Shown: piece after piece, positions 47,156-55,630 of the stretch
Layout of the letters: the number at the start of each line of letters is the position of its first letter
Numbering within the stretch: the stretch's first letter is position 1
Origin: Burkholderiales bacterium RIFCSPHIGHO2_12_FULL_63_20
GTDB lineage: Bacteria; Pseudomonadota; Gammaproteobacteria; Burkholderiales; Burkholderiaceae_C
DNA: 64,000 bases
Direction: 5' to 3'
Assembly (NCBI GenBank): GCA_001770775.1
Contig: MESA01000011.1
Coordinates: 121,001 to 185,000, forward strand
Translations under genes and position numbers: made by a program
Notes under the pieces: generated by a model
What the model saw: only the letters and a program-made list of their open reading frames with translations
Told to the model about the DNA's origin: nothing
Database searches by the model: none

Positions 47156-47262
47156 GCTGAGCCCCGCGCCTCATTGCCAACACCTCCTCACCCGCGCAGA
47201 ATGACCCGCTCGGGCTGAGCAGTGCGCCCTCGCCACATCCTTGTCACCCACCAGGAGCTCCC

Positions 47263-47862
47263 ATGTCCAAAGTCCTCGTCCTGTACTACTCGAGCTACGG
47301 CCACATTGAAACCATGGCCCAGGCCGTGGCGGAGGGCGCACGCAGCGCCGGCGCCACCGTCGACGTGAAGCGGGTCCCGGAAACCGTCCCGCAGGAGATC
47401 GCCCAGTCGGCACACTTCAAGCTTGATCAGGCCGCCCCCATCGCCACGGTGGCGGAGTTGGTCAACTACGACGCCATCATCGTGGGCGCGCCGACGCGCT
47501 ACGGGCGCATGCCAGGGCAGATGGCCGCCTTCCTCGACCAGACGGGCGGGCTGTGGGCGCGCGGCGCCCTCAACGGCAAGGTGGGCGCGGCCTTCACCTC
47601 CACCGCCACGCAGCACGGTGGCCAGGAGGTGACGCTGTTTTCCATCATCACCAACCTGATGCACTTTGGCATGGTCATCGTGGGGCTGCCCTACAGCTTT
47701 GCAGGCCAGATGACGCTGGACGAAATCGTCGGCGGCAGCCCCTATGGCGCGACCACGATTGCCGGTGGCAAGGGCGAGCGCCAGCCCAGCGCGATCGAGT
47801 TGGATGGTGCCCGCTTCCAGGGCAAGCTGGTGGCCGAAACCGCCAACAAGCTGTTCGGCTGA
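47263..47862 (+). CDS. wrbA: NAD(P)H:quinone oxidoreductase, WrbA flavodoxin-like (199 aa)
   Basis: FMN-binding flavodoxin fold with the WrbA insert: [38 protein letters not shown] and [17 protein letters not shown]. It reduces quinones by two electrons at the membrane face, avoiding semiquinones. Length is normal and GGAGC precedes the ATG. It is divergent from the sigma-54 operon and may share its upstream palindrome. Confidence 0.95.
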   Translation: MSKVLVLYYSSYGHIETMAQAVAEGARSAGATVDVKRVPETVPQEIAQSAHFKLDQAAPIATVAELVNYDAIIVGAPTRYGRMPGQMAAFLDQTGGLWARGALNGKVGAAFTSTATQHGGQEVTLFSIITNLMHFGMVIVGLPYSFAGQMTLDEIVGGSPYGATTIAGGKGERQPSAIELDGARFQGKLVAETANKLFG

Positions 47863-47981
47863 GGCCGCAGGGGCACCTCGGTGGCGCGTGTCGGCGCGGT
47901 GTGAGGGGGCACGAGCGGGGTGTTCGCGGGGGTGCGGTATGCTCCCCGCTGAGTCGCTTGCGACACCGCGAAGCCCCCTTC

Positions 47982-48755
47982 ATGACACGCCTGCTCGCCC
48001 ACCTGCTCTGCCTCGGTCTGCTGCTTGCCGGCGCCAGCGCCCATGCCGAGAAAATCATGGTGGCGGCCGCAGCTGACCTCAAGTTCGCCCTCGACGAGAT
48101 CGTGACCGCCTTCAAGGCCCGCGAGCCCGGTCATGAGGTCGAGGTCGTCTACGGCTCGTCGGGCAAGTTCCACACCCAGATCCAGCAAGGCGCCCCCTAC
48201 GATCTGTACTTCTCGGCCGACATCGCCTACCCGCGTGCGCTGGCCCAGGCGGGTTTTGCGGCCTCGTCAGTCCAGCCTTATGCGGTGGGCCGCCTCGTGC
48301 TGTGGAGCGCCTCGCGCGATGCCCGCCAGCTGCGCCTGAGCAGCCTCACCGATCCGAAGATCACCCGCATTGCGATTGCCAACCCCAAGCACGCGCCCTA
48401 TGGCCAGCGCGCGGTGGAGGCCTTGCGGGCCGCCGGGGTCTGGTCCCAGGTCGAGCCCAAGCTCGTCTACGGTGACAACATCGCGCAAACCGCCCAGTTC
48501 GTGCAGACCGGCAATGCCCAGGTCGGCATCATCGCGCTGGCCCTGGCCGTGAACCCGACGCTATCGCGCCAGGGTGGGTACGCCTTGATTCCCGACCAGC
48601 TCCACACGCCGCTGGAGCAGGGCTTCATCATCACGAAGCGGGCACAAGGCAAGGCGCTCGCCCAGCGCTTTGCGGACCACATGCGCAGCCCCCAGGCCCG
48701 CGCCGTGATGAGCCGCTACGGCTTCGTCCTGCCCGGTGAAGCGGCAGCCCCATGA
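47982..48755 (+). CDS. modA: Molybdate ABC transporter substrate-binding protein (257 aa)
   Basis: A Sec signal peptide (1-22, ending ASAHA) precedes the ModA fold: VAAAADLKFALDEIVTAF, YGSSGKFHTQIQQGAPYDLY and FSADIAYPRAL, with the oxyanion-binding Ser residues. NPKHAPYGQRAVEAL is conserved. It captures molybdate or tungstate in the periplasm for ModB/ModC, which follow within 25 and 2 bases. The start is the ATG before MTRLLAHLLCLG; the frame is open much further upstream but without homology. Confidence 0.94.
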   Translation: MTRLLAHLLCLGLLLAGASAHAEKIMVAAAADLKFALDEIVTAFKAREPGHEVEVVYGSSGKFHTQIQQGAPYDLYFSADIAYPRALAQAGFAASSVQPYAVGRLVLWSASRDARQLRLSSLTDPKITRIAIANPKHAPYGQRAVEALRAAGVWSQVEPKLVYGDNIAQTAQFVQTGNAQVGIIALALAVNPTLSRQGGYALIPDQLHTPLEQGFIITKRAQGKALAQRFADHMRSPQARAVMSRYGFVLPGEAAAP

Positions 48756-48779
48756 CACCCGTGCCCAGAAAGATGCCCC

Positions 48780-49457
48780 ATGCTCTCAGCCAGTGACTGG
48801 CAGGCCCTGTGGCTGACCGCCCGCCTGGCCGGGGTGGTGACGCTGATCTTGCTGGTGCTGGGCACGCCCATCGCCTGGTGGCTGGCGCGCAGCCGCTCGC
48901 GCTGGAAGGCCCCCATCGGCGCCGTGGTGGCACTGCCCCTGGTGTTGCCCCCGTCGGTGCTGGGCTTTTACCTGCTGCTGGCCATGGGGCCGGACGGCCC
49001 CCTTGGGCAACTGACCCAGGCGCTGGGCCTGCCCCCCCTGCCTTTCACCTTCACGGGGCTGGTGGTGGCCTCGGTGTTTTACTCCCTGCCCTTCATGGTG
49101 CAGCCCCAGCAAAGCGCTTTTGAGGCCATGGGCGAGCGCCCCATGGAAGTGGCCGCCACCTTGCGCGCCTCACCGCTGGACGCCTTCTTCACCGTGGCCG
49201 TGCCGCTGGCCGCGCCTGGCTTCCTGAGCGCGTCCATCCTGACCTTCGCGCACACGGTGGGCGAGTTCGGCGTGGTGCTGATGATCGGGGGCAACCTGCC
49301 GGGCATCAGCCGCGTCGCCTCGGTGCAGATCTACGACCATGTCGAATCGCTGGACTACGGCCAGGCCCATCGCCTTGCTGCGGTGATGCTGGTGTTCTCG
49401 TTCGTGGTCCTGCTGAGCCTGTATGCCTGGCGCGCCCAACCCGGGCGGAGGCGCTGA
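48780..49457 (+). CDS. modB: Molybdate ABC transporter permease (225 aa)
   Basis: Five to six helices and the EAA loop [20 protein letters not shown] define Mod[21 protein letters not shown]-type sequence is typical. Second gene of modABC. Confidence 0.94.
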   Translation: MLSASDWQALWLTARLAGVVTLILLVLGTPIAWWLARSRSRWKAPIGAVVALPLVLPPSVLGFYLLLAMGPDGPLGQLTQALGLPPLPFTFTGLVVASVFYSLPFMVQPQQSAFEAMGERPMEVAATLRASPLDAFFTVAVPLAAPGFLSASILTFAHTVGEFGVVLMIGGNLPGISRVASVQIYDHVESLDYGQAHRLAAVMLVFSFVVLLSLYAWRAQPGRRR

Positions 49458-49458
49458 G

Positions 49459-50526
49459 ATGAGCGACATCGAAGCACGGTTTCAGCTCGACTGGCCCGGG
49501 TTCACGCTCGACGTCGATCTGCGCCTGCCGGGGCGGGGCGTCACGGCGCTGTTCGGCCCCTCGGGCTCGGGCAAGACGACCCTGCTGCGCTGCATCGCAG
49601 GGTTGGAGCGCGCGCCGCAAGGACGCTTGCGCGTGCAAAATCAGATCTGGCAAGACAGCCGTGAATGGCTGCCCACCCATCGCCGTCCCATCGGCTATGT
49701 GTTCCAGGAGGCCAGCCTCTTCCCGCACCTCAGCGTGCTGGGCAACCTGCGCTATGGCCTGCGCCGCAGTGCCGAAGCGCCCCAGGTGCAGCTGGACCAC
49801 GTCATCGACCTGCTGGGCATCCGCCCCCTGCTCGACCGTCAGCCCGATCACCTGTCCGGGGGCGAGCGTCAGCGCGTCGGCATCGCCCGCGCCCTGGCGG
49901 TGGCCCCGCGCGTGCTGCTGATGGACGAGCCCTTGGCTGCGCTGGATCTGCGTCGCAAGCAGGAAATCCTGCCCTACCTGGAGCGTCTGCGCGATGAGCT
50001 CGACATCCCCATGCTCTACGTCAGCCACGCGCCCGACGAGGTGACCCGCCTGGCCGACCACCTCGTGATGCTGGACCAGGGTCGCGTGACCGCCAGTGGC
50101 GCCTTGGGCGAGATCCTGAGCCGGGTGGACGCGCCCATCCGCCTGGGCGAAGACGCCGGGGTCATCCTGGCCGCCACGGTCAGCGAGCTGGATTCCGCCT
50201 GGCACCTGGCCCGCGTGGACTTTGGTGGCGGCCAGCTGTGGATCCGCGACCATGCCCTGCAAGTGGGCCAGCGCGTGCGCGTGCGCATCCTGGCTCGCGA
50301 TGTGAGTCTGGCGGTGCAGCCCGGCCACACCAGCATCCAGAACGTGATGCGCGGCCGCGTGGACGCCATCGGCGACGACACCCACCCCGGCCTGATGCTG
50401 GTGCGGTTGCACATCGGTCAGACGAGCGTGCTGGCCCAGGTCACCCGACGGGCCGCCGCCGACCTGGGTGTGGCGCTGGGGCAGGACATCTGGGTGCAAA
50501 TGAAGTCGGTCGCCTTGATGGAGTGA
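49459..50526 (+). CDS. modC: Molybdate ABC transporter ATPase with TOBE domain (355 aa)
   Basis: Walker A FGPSGSGKTTLLRCIAG, signature LSGGERQRVGIARAL and Walker B LLMDEPLAALD. A C-terminal TOBE/Mop domain at about 290-353 senses oxyanion and gates the transporter in known ModC proteins. ATG lies one base after the modB stop. No ModE regulator gene or clear ModE site is present in the window. Confidence 0.94.
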   Translation: MSDIEARFQLDWPGFTLDVDLRLPGRGVTALFGPSGSGKTTLLRCIAGLERAPQGRLRVQNQIWQDSREWLPTHRRPIGYVFQEASLFPHLSVLGNLRYGLRRSAEAPQVQLDHVIDLLGIRPLLDRQPDHLSGGERQRVGIARALAVAPRVLLMDEPLAALDLRRKQEILPYLERLRDELDIPMLYVSHAPDEVTRLADHLVMLDQGRVTASGALGEILSRVDAPIRLGEDAGVILAATVSELDSAWHLARVDFGGGQLWIRDHALQVGQRVRVRILARDVSLAVQPGHTSIQNVMRGRVDAIGDDTHPGLMLVRLHIGQTSVLAQVTRRAAADLGVALGQDIWVQMKSVALME

Positions 50527-50670
50527 GCAACGCCTTGTCATCGCGAGGTCACGCGATGCGCGCGCGAACGCATGCATGACAAACTGCGTTACGCTGTGCA
50601 CTCGAAAAGATGGGTTCCTGACAGCCCTTCACCTCGACGCACATCCTCTTGTCATGTGGTCATGCTCACG

Positions 50671-51162
50671 ATGAAACCCCCTTCATTCACGATGTGGCGC
50701 ACCCCTGCGTTCGCGCTGGCAGCCAGCTTGCTGTTGTGTACCAATGTGCAGGCCGCCCTGGGGCGCGCGCCCCAAGCCCGCCCCGCCGACGCGGCTGACG
50801 CAGCCCCGGCCGCCAGACAGTTGCGCGCCGCGCCGGTGAATGAGGCCTACACGGTGTCAACCCTCGTCGAGCCAACCGGCACGGTCGTCCGCGAATTCGT
50901 CAATGCCCAGCAGCAGGTGTTTGCCGTGGTGTGGGCGGGGCCGGTGCTGCCCGATCTGGCCGTCTTCTTCGGAGACCACTTCACCGCATACCAGCAAGCC
51001 GTTCAGCAAAAGCGCGCGGCAGGTCAAAGAGGGGGGGTGGTGCATGCACGCAAGCCTGAGCTGGTGATGCTGTCACGCGGGCGCATGGGTAACTTCGAGG
51101 GGTATGCCTACATTCCCACCCTGGTGCCCCACGGGGTTGACATCAAAACGCTGCTGCCATGA
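50671..51162 (+). CDS. DUF2844 exported protein (163 aa)
   Basis: A signal peptide ending LLLCTNVQAALG precedes a mature domain that carries the DUF2844 pattern (VVREFVNAQQQVFAVVWAGP, LPDLAVFFGDHF, LSRGRMGNFEGYAYIP). Function is unknown. The ATG at 50671 is preferred; ATGs at 50662 and 50692 are alternatives and none has a strong ribosome-binding site. Its stop overlaps the start of the DUF3443 gene (ATGA), so the two proteins are translationally coupled and probably work together in the periplasm. Confidence 0.85.
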   Translation: MKPPSFTMWRTPAFALAASLLLCTNVQAALGRAPQARPADAADAAPAARQLRAAPVNEAYTVSTLVEPTGTVVREFVNAQQQVFAVVWAGPVLPDLAVFFGDHFTAYQQAVQQKRAAGQRGGVVHARKPELVMLSRGRMGNFEGYAYIPTLVPHGVDIKTLLP

Positions 51163-52421
51163 AGCCTCAGGTCACCTTCCGCTGGTTCGGACGCGCCATG
51201 GTGGCGAGCTTCGTGTGGCTGCTCGCCAGCTGTGGCGGTGGCGGCGGCAAATCCGATGGCTCGCCCCCGCCAGCGGTGTCGACACCGCCGGTCACCGGCG
51301 CCAATGTGCAGACGCTGCGCGTCGGGCCAGGCCCCGCAGGCTTGTCCGTGCGCGTGGTCAACCTGCTCTACACCAGCGTGCGCCTGTGCATGCCCGGCAC
51401 CGACACCTGCCAGACGATCGACCACGTGTTGGTTGACACCGGCTCCACCGGCTTGCGACTGCTGAGCACCGCCGTCACCTTGCCCCTGCCCGTCGCAACG
51501 GCCGAGGGGAAGTCGCTGTACAACTGCGTGCAGTTCATTGACCAGAGCTATATGTGGGGCCCGGTGGCCAGCGCCGACGTGTACCTGGGCGGCCCTGCGC
51601 TGGATGGCGAAAAGGCCGCCAACCTGCGGATTCAACTGGCAGGCTCCGCAGGCGCACCTGCCGCACCCTCGGTTTGCGCCAGCGGCGGCTTCACCCCCAA
51701 CGACTCACCCAGCGCCCTGGGGGCCAATGGCATCCTCGGCGTGGGCACCGCCCCCCAAGATTGCGGCATCGGCTGCGAGCTCAACCCCGCCAACGGTGTC
51801 TACCATGTCGCCACCGGTGGTGGCGCACTCACGGGCGTCGCCGTCAGCCAAGCCGAACAACTGCAGCATCCTGTGAGTCGGTTCGCCGTCAACCACAACG
51901 GCGTCCTCATCCACATGCCCGCTGTGGCGGCAACCGGTGCGGCCAGCGCCACCGGCGCCATGATCTTCGGCATTGGCACCCAGCCGAACAATGCCCCGGG
52001 CACGGTCCGCGTGATGGCGCCCAACGTCAACGGCTACTTCACGACCACCTTCAATGGTCGCACGCTGAGCCGCGGGTTCGTGGACTCCGGCTCCAATGGC
52101 TGGTTCTTTGGCACCGACACCGAGCCGACCTATCCCCCTTGCAGCAATGCGCCGCAGTGGTATTGCCCATCCAGCGCCTTGAACCTGCAGGCGGTCAACA
52201 GCAGTGTCAATGGCCAAACCAGCACGGTGGACTTCGCCATTGCCAACGCTAATACGCTGTTCAGCAACGCGGCCACCTATGCCTTGAGCAACCTGGCCGG
52301 CCCCGTCGGCGATGACACCGCGTTCGACTTCGGCCTGCCCTTCTTTTACGGACGCCAGGTGTACACGGCCATCAGCGGTGCGAGCACCCCGTTGGGAACG
52401 GGCCCCTACGTCGCGTACTGA
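51159..52421 (+). CDS. DUF3443 lipoprotein with pepsin-like aspartic protease motifs (420 aa)
   Basis: The signal peptide ends in a lipobox (LLASC, Cys25). Two Asp motifs are placed as in pepsin-type bilobal proteases: HVLVDTGSTGLRLLS (Asp93) and RGFVDSGSNGWFFG (Asp309), 216 residues apart. Between them GANGILGVGT (188-197) resembles the pepsin DGILGL segment. About seven further Cys could form disulfides. The family is formally of unknown function; an exported aspartic peptidase is my inference. DUF2844/DUF3443 pairs recur in Burkholderiales. Confidence 0.85.
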   Translation: MKPQVTFRWFGRAMVASFVWLLASCGGGGGKSDGSPPPAVSTPPVTGANVQTLRVGPGPAGLSVRVVNLLYTSVRLCMPGTDTCQTIDHVLVDTGSTGLRLLSTAVTLPLPVATAEGKSLYNCVQFIDQSYMWGPVASADVYLGGPALDGEKAANLRIQLAGSAGAPAAPSVCASGGFTPNDSPSALGANGILGVGTAPQDCGIGCELNPANGVYHVATGGGALTGVAVSQAEQLQHPVSRFAVNHNGVLIHMPAVAATGAASATGAMIFGIGTQPNNAPGTVRVMAPNVNGYFTTTFNGRTLSRGFVDSGSNGWFFGTDTEPTYPPCSNAPQWYCPSSALNLQAVNSSVNGQTSTVDFAIANANTLFSNAATYALSNLAGPVGDDTAFDFGLPFFYGRQVYTAISGASTPLGTGPYVAY

Positions 52422-52434
52422 TGCGGAAAATGCC

Positions 52435-53490
52435 ATGGGCATGACCCGTGCTCACTGGCCAGCCATCGTCGGCGCGACATGGGCCCTCCTGGCTGCACTG
52501 CTCTTTGGCGTCAGCACGCCCCTGGTGCAACGCGCCGGACTGGGTGTGGGTGCGTTCACCACCGCCGCGCTGCTGTACGCCGGGGCGGCGGTGGTTGGCC
52601 TGCTGACGCGCCGCCCCCCTCAGCAAGAAGCACGGCTGCGGCGGGCCGACCTGCCGCGCTTGTCAGCCATGGCGCTGTTCGGCGCTGGCGTCGGGCCCGT
52701 CGCCTTGGCATGGGGGCTGCAGCACACCAGTGGCGCCAGTGCCTCGCTGCTGCTGACGCTGGAAGCCGTCTTCACGGCGCTGATGGCGCGCGCCCTCTAT
52801 GGCGAGAGCATGGACCGCCGCGTCTGGAGCGCCATGCTGTTGCTGCTCGCCGGCGGTGTGGCGCTGATGCTGGATCAGCGACAGACGGGCCACGTCCAAC
52901 TTTGGGGTTTGCTCGCCGTGATGGCGGCCACTGTCGCATGGGGGCTGGACAACGCCCTGTCCCGGGGGCTGGCCGACCGGGACCCTGGCCAAGTGGTGTT
53001 GGGCAAAGCCGTACTGGGCGCCAGTCTCACCGGACTCATCGCCTGGCTGGCGGGCGAGGCCGCACCGAGCCGGCTGGCGGCCTTGTCCCTGCTGCTCATC
53101 GGTGCGTCAGGCTATGGCCTGAGCCTGCGCTTTTATCTGCTCGCACAGCGCACCTTCGGGAGCGCACGCACGGGCTCCGTGTTCGCGTTCGCCCCCTTCA
53201 TCGGAGCGGCGGTGGCGGTGGCCCTGGGGGACAAGGCCTGGAGCGTCTGGATGTTGGTCGGCGGCCTGCTCATGCTGGCCGGTGTCGCGCTGCACCTGAT
53301 GGAGTCACACGCGCACGCGCACACCCACGAAGCGGCGGAGCATGAACACGCCCATCGACATGACGATGGACACCACGATCACCCTCATGATCCGATGCCG
53401 CAGGGGCCGCACAGCCACCGCCATCGACACGCACCGATGCAGCATTCACACCCGCATGTGCCGGACTTGCATCACACCCACCGGCACTGA
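52435..53490 (+). CDS. EamA/DMT-family transporter with histidine-rich C-terminal tail (351 aa)
   Basis: Ten hydrophobic helices in two EamA repeats (ALLFGVSTPLVQRAGLGVGA; LLAVMAATVAWGLDNALSRG) fill residues 8-285. The remaining roughly 65 residues contain more than 20 His, with blocks such as HAHAHTHE, HDDGHHDHPHD and HSHRHRH, suggesting Zn, Ni or Co binding in the cytoplasm or periplasm. Metal export or metal-regulated export is therefore plausible; known DMT proteins usually move small organics. An ATG two codons later (52441) is also possible. It begins 13 bases after the DUF3443 gene. Confidence 0.85.
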   Translation: MGMTRAHWPAIVGATWALLAALLFGVSTPLVQRAGLGVGAFTTAALLYAGAAVVGLLTRRPPQQEARLRRADLPRLSAMALFGAGVGPVALAWGLQHTSGASASLLLTLEAVFTALMARALYGESMDRRVWSAMLLLLAGGVALMLDQRQTGHVQLWGLLAVMAATVAWGLDNALSRGLADRDPGQVVLGKAVLGASLTGLIAWLAGEAAPSRLAALSLLLIGASGYGLSLRFYLLAQRTFGSARTGSVFAFAPFIGAAVAVALGDKAWSVWMLVGGLLMLAGVALHLMESHAHAHTHEAAEHEHAHRHDDGHHDHPHDPMPQGPHSHRHRHAPMQHSHPHVPDLHHTHRH

Positions 53491-53552
53491 GCAGCTGGGC
53501 GGGCCCTTGCCGCGTCGGCCCACACACCCGGAGATGCGCGAAAATAGGGGGC

Positions 53553-53738
53553 ATGACCACCTCGCCCTCGCCTGCCCCCAATCCGGACCCTGACCCGAAG
53601 CCGCAAGCTCCCGAGCCGCCCGACCTGGACGCCTGCTGCGGCAATGGCTGCGACCCCTGCATCTTCGATCTTCACGACCTGGCGATGGACGAGTACCGTC
53701 AGGCGCTGCGGGCCTGGCAGGCGCGTCAATCCGCGTAA
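53553..53738 (+). CDS. Oxidoreductase-like domain small protein (61 aa)
   Basis: CCGNGCDPCIFDLHDLAMDE is the signature of the small oxidoreductase-like family (PF09791 type), also found at the N-terminus of eukaryotic proteins, with Cys residues that may bind metal. A Pro-rich N-terminus precedes it. Function unknown. Its 3' end overlaps the convergent small gene by 13 bases. Confidence 0.75.
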   Translation: MTTSPSPAPNPDPDPKPQAPEPPDLDACCGNGCDPCIFDLHDLAMDEYRQALRAWQARQSA

Positions 53739-53890
53739 GGCAGCAAGACCCGGCAGGTCACCGCGAAGGGGACGCGGTGCGACTCGAACATCTGGGCGGC
53801 ATCTCGCCAGGACAGCTCACCTTGGGCCAGCCGACTCAAGGCCCGGTCGATCAACTGTCGCATGTGGTGCCTGTATCTCAGTTCCGCCAT
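53726..53890 (-). CDS. Small hypothetical protein (54 aa)
   Basis: A helical, basic protein (starts MAELRYRHHMRQLIDRALSR, ends VTCRVLLPYAD). I know no firm family. The start at 53890 follows GGTGAGG by five bases; two in-frame starts at 53905 and 53941 are possible. A plausible sigma-70 promoter lies just upstream. Convergent with the oxidoreductase-like gene. Confidence 0.5.
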   Translation of the reverse strand: MAELRYRHHMRQLIDRALSRLAQGELSWRDAAQMFESHRVPFAVTCRVLLPYAD

Positions 53891-53931
53891 CTCGACCTCA
53901 CCCATTTGTAATTGATTGAAATACACCGAGG

Positions 53932-53960
53932 AATATGTCACGACATTTATGACAAATCAA
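53932..53960 (-). promoter_or_regulatory. Candidate sigma-70 promoter with an operator-like palindrome
   Basis: On the minus strand TTGATT (53955-53960) and CATATT (53932-53937) are 17 bases apart. ATGTC-AC-GACAT (53935-53946) overlaps the -10 element and could be a repressor site. It would drive the small gene ending at 53726. Confidence 0.4.
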
Positions 53961-54131
53961 GTGACGCTCAGGGCTTAAGCCGCAGCAGGACAGGTTCGAT
54001 GGGCCGGACTCTTCCCGGCAGCACGGATGCCATTTGCGCTGGACGCCAAAGCACCGCATGATCGCCATCACTCTGCAGGGGTTGTGGTTGCATCCCGTTG
54101 ATCACGTCGCCCCACTCCCCCGAAGGACACC

Positions 54132-54725
54132 ATGCAAATCTTGCCCACATTGAAAGTGCAACTGTTGGGCGCCCTGCTCGGCCTGTGCGCCCTGAGCGCC
54201 CTTGCAAGCGACGCCGCACCCGGAACCCCTGAACAGCCCCGCCACGGCGGTCTGAGCACGATTGCGGCCCTGGATGTGCCGCGCTACATGGGCACCTGGT
54301 TTGAAATTGCCAAGTACCCCAACTGGTTCCAGAAGAAATGCAAGGGGGGCACGAAAGCCGAATACCGTCTGCAGCAAGATGGCACGGTGCAGGTCATCAA
54401 CCGCTGCTGGCTGGAGAGCGGGGTCATGAGCGAAGCCATCGGCACGGCCAAGCAAGTGGGCTCGGCCACCTCCCCCAGACTGAAGGTGCGCTTCGCGCCA
54501 GCGTGGCTGTCATTTTTGCCCTTCGTGTGGGGCGATTACTGGGTGATCGACCTCGATGACCAGTACCAACTGGTGGCGGTGAGCGAGCCCAGCCAGGAGT
54601 ACCTGTGGATTCTGTCCCGCACCCCGCAGGTGGACCCGAAGGCCTACAACGCCCTGCTGGCCAGACTGGCCCAACAGGGGTTTGATCTGAGCAAGCTGGT
54701 ACTCACGCGACACGAGGATGATTGA
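54132..54725 (+). CDS. blc: Bacterial lipocalin, periplasmic (197 aa)
   Basis: Cleavable signal peptide (ALASDA region, about residue 26) without a lipobox Cys, so it is periplasmic rather than outer-membrane anchored as in E. coli Blc. The lipocalin motif YMGTWFEIAKYPNWFQKKC and the second motif DYWVIDLDDQYQLVAVSEPS are present. Two Cys (in KKCKGG and NRCWLE) could pair. Blc-type proteins bind fatty acids or lysophospholipids released by membrane damage. A 45-bp piece of a second copy lies at 59524-59568. Confidence 0.94.
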   Translation: MQILPTLKVQLLGALLGLCALSALASDAAPGTPEQPRHGGLSTIAALDVPRYMGTWFEIAKYPNWFQKKCKGGTKAEYRLQQDGTVQVINRCWLESGVMSEAIGTAKQVGSATSPRLKVRFAPAWLSFLPFVWGDYWVIDLDDQYQLVAVSEPSQEYLWILSRTPQVDPKAYNALLARLAQQGFDLSKLVLTRHEDD

Positions 54726-54762
54726 CAGGCCGCACGCCGATCGGGGCGCAGCGTGCCTGTCA
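54723..54762. terminator. Inverted repeat spanning both stop codons of convergent genes
   Basis: TGACAGGC (54723-54730) plus ACGC (54734-54737) pair with GCGTGCCTGTCA (54751-54762), leaving a 3-base bulge. The outer ends are exactly the TGA stops of the lipocalin and methyltransferase genes. No T-run; likely a shared 3'-end structure. Confidence 0.45.
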
Positions 54763-55296
54763 GGAACCGCGCTGCAAGATCCACACCCCTGCAGGCGGTG
54801 CATTGCGCCACACCCAGTCGGTACGCTGCCACCGAAACTCCGCTGAGGCCTCGAACGGTACGCGCGGCAAGTAGGTGAACTGGACCAGCTTCGAGTCGGG
54901 TACCCGGCGCAAAAACCGCTCGATGCTGGCCACCGTCACCTCGCGCAGCTCCTGCGGCAATGAGCGAAACGGCAGACTGGACACCAGCGCCGCCGGGCCG
55001 GGAAAGACGAGGTCGTCCAGCACCTCGTGAGCGGAGCTTTGCCGCACGTCCAGCCCACCAAAATCCGTCCTCAACCGCTGCGCCAGACGGGGTTGAATCT
55101 CGACCACCACCAACGAAGCCTTGGGCAGGCGACCGCGCAAGGCTTTCGTGACGGGACCGGTGCCGGCCCCCAGCTCCACGACATGACTCACCTCGCCCGC
55201 CGCGCGAACCATGGCCGAGGCCAGGTAGCGAGACGAGGGTGCGAACGCACCGGTCAGCCCTGGCGTCCTCAGCAAGTGCAGCAAGAGTGTCGTCAT
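54760..55296 (-). CDS. SAM-dependent methyltransferase, phospholipid N-methyltransferase-like (178 aa)
   Basis: LRTPGLTGAFAPSSRYLASA and the SAM loop VVELGAGTGPVTKAL match the PmtA/rRNA-dimethylase-like family that methylates phosphatidylethanolamine. SLPFRSLPQELREV corresponds to the substrate loop. No membrane helix. The start at 55296 (MTTLLLHLLRTPG) fits family length; an in-frame ATG at 55332 is less likely. Neighbouring lipocalin suggests a membrane-lipid theme. Confidence 0.8.
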   Translation of the reverse strand: MTTLLLHLLRTPGLTGAFAPSSRYLASAMVRAAGEVSHVVELGAGTGPVTKALRGRLPKASLVVVEIQPRLAQRLRTDFGGLDVRQSSAHEVLDDLVFPGPAALVSSLPFRSLPQELREVTVASIERFLRRVPDSKLVQFTYLPRVPFEASAEFRWQRTDWVWRNAPPAGVWILQRGS

Positions 55297-55408
55297 GGGC
55301 GGAGTATGCGCGGCGCCCTGTCCGCCGAGCAAGCCGGCGCGGCGGGGGCTTTGACCTTGAAGCCCGGCTCCAGCCGTCGGCCACCGTCCTGGGACACCCC
55401 GCTCAATG

Positions 55409-55465
55409 TCACGGATGCGCGAGCAGATCCGCCTTGGGCGAGGGCGCAGTTTTCGTCGTGGTCAT
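55409..55465 (-). CDS. Possible 18-residue micropeptide
   Basis: The reading frame MTTTKTAPSPKADLLAHP stops at 55409. An AAAGGA ribosome-binding site lies about eight bases before the ATG. It fills part of an otherwise empty 200-base gap on the operon strand. There is no homology knowledge to support it, and it may be chance. Confidence 0.25.
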   Translation of the reverse strand: MTTTKTAPSPKADLLAHP

Positions 55466-55496
55466 GAGATGTCCTTTGGCTGGTGGAGGTGTGACG

Positions 55497-55571
55497 TCAA
55501 TTGACGAACAGCGCGATCAAAATGATGATCGGGATGGGAATGCCCAGGAAGAGCAAGAGCAGTGAGCGCAT
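55497..55571 (-). CDS. 24-residue hydrophobic membrane peptide
   Basis: MRSLLLLFLGIPIPIIILIA followed by LFVN is one continuous transmembrane helix with a Pro-Ile-Pro kink. GGAG precedes the ATG by 8 bases. Such tiny peptides are common next to stress genes but usually go unannotated. It follows the large membrane protein gene by 59 bases and could belong to the same transcript. Confidence 0.6.
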   Translation of the reverse strand: MRSLLLLFLGIPIPIIILIALFVN

Positions 55572-55630
55572 GACGGTCTCCAGATGTGCAGTGAAATGAG
55601 GTGCCTCGCAACGTGCTGGCGGGGTTGGTC

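Larger units (their letters stand above)
46944..47262. other. 319-base divergent intergenic region between the OsmC operon and wrbA
   Basis: It contains a consensus sigma-54 promoter reading left (46996-47011) and a compound palindrome (47132-47155), described separately. The wrbA-proximal 100 bases show no convincing -35/-10 pair. The middle (47030-47070) is locally AT-rich, which could help DNA bending between an enhancer and the promoter. Confidence 0.7.

Noticed and set aside
53968-54219. 83-codon minus-strand frame before the lipocalin gene
   Set aside because: It overlaps the lipocalin signal peptide in antisense, has no ribosome-binding site and no domain.
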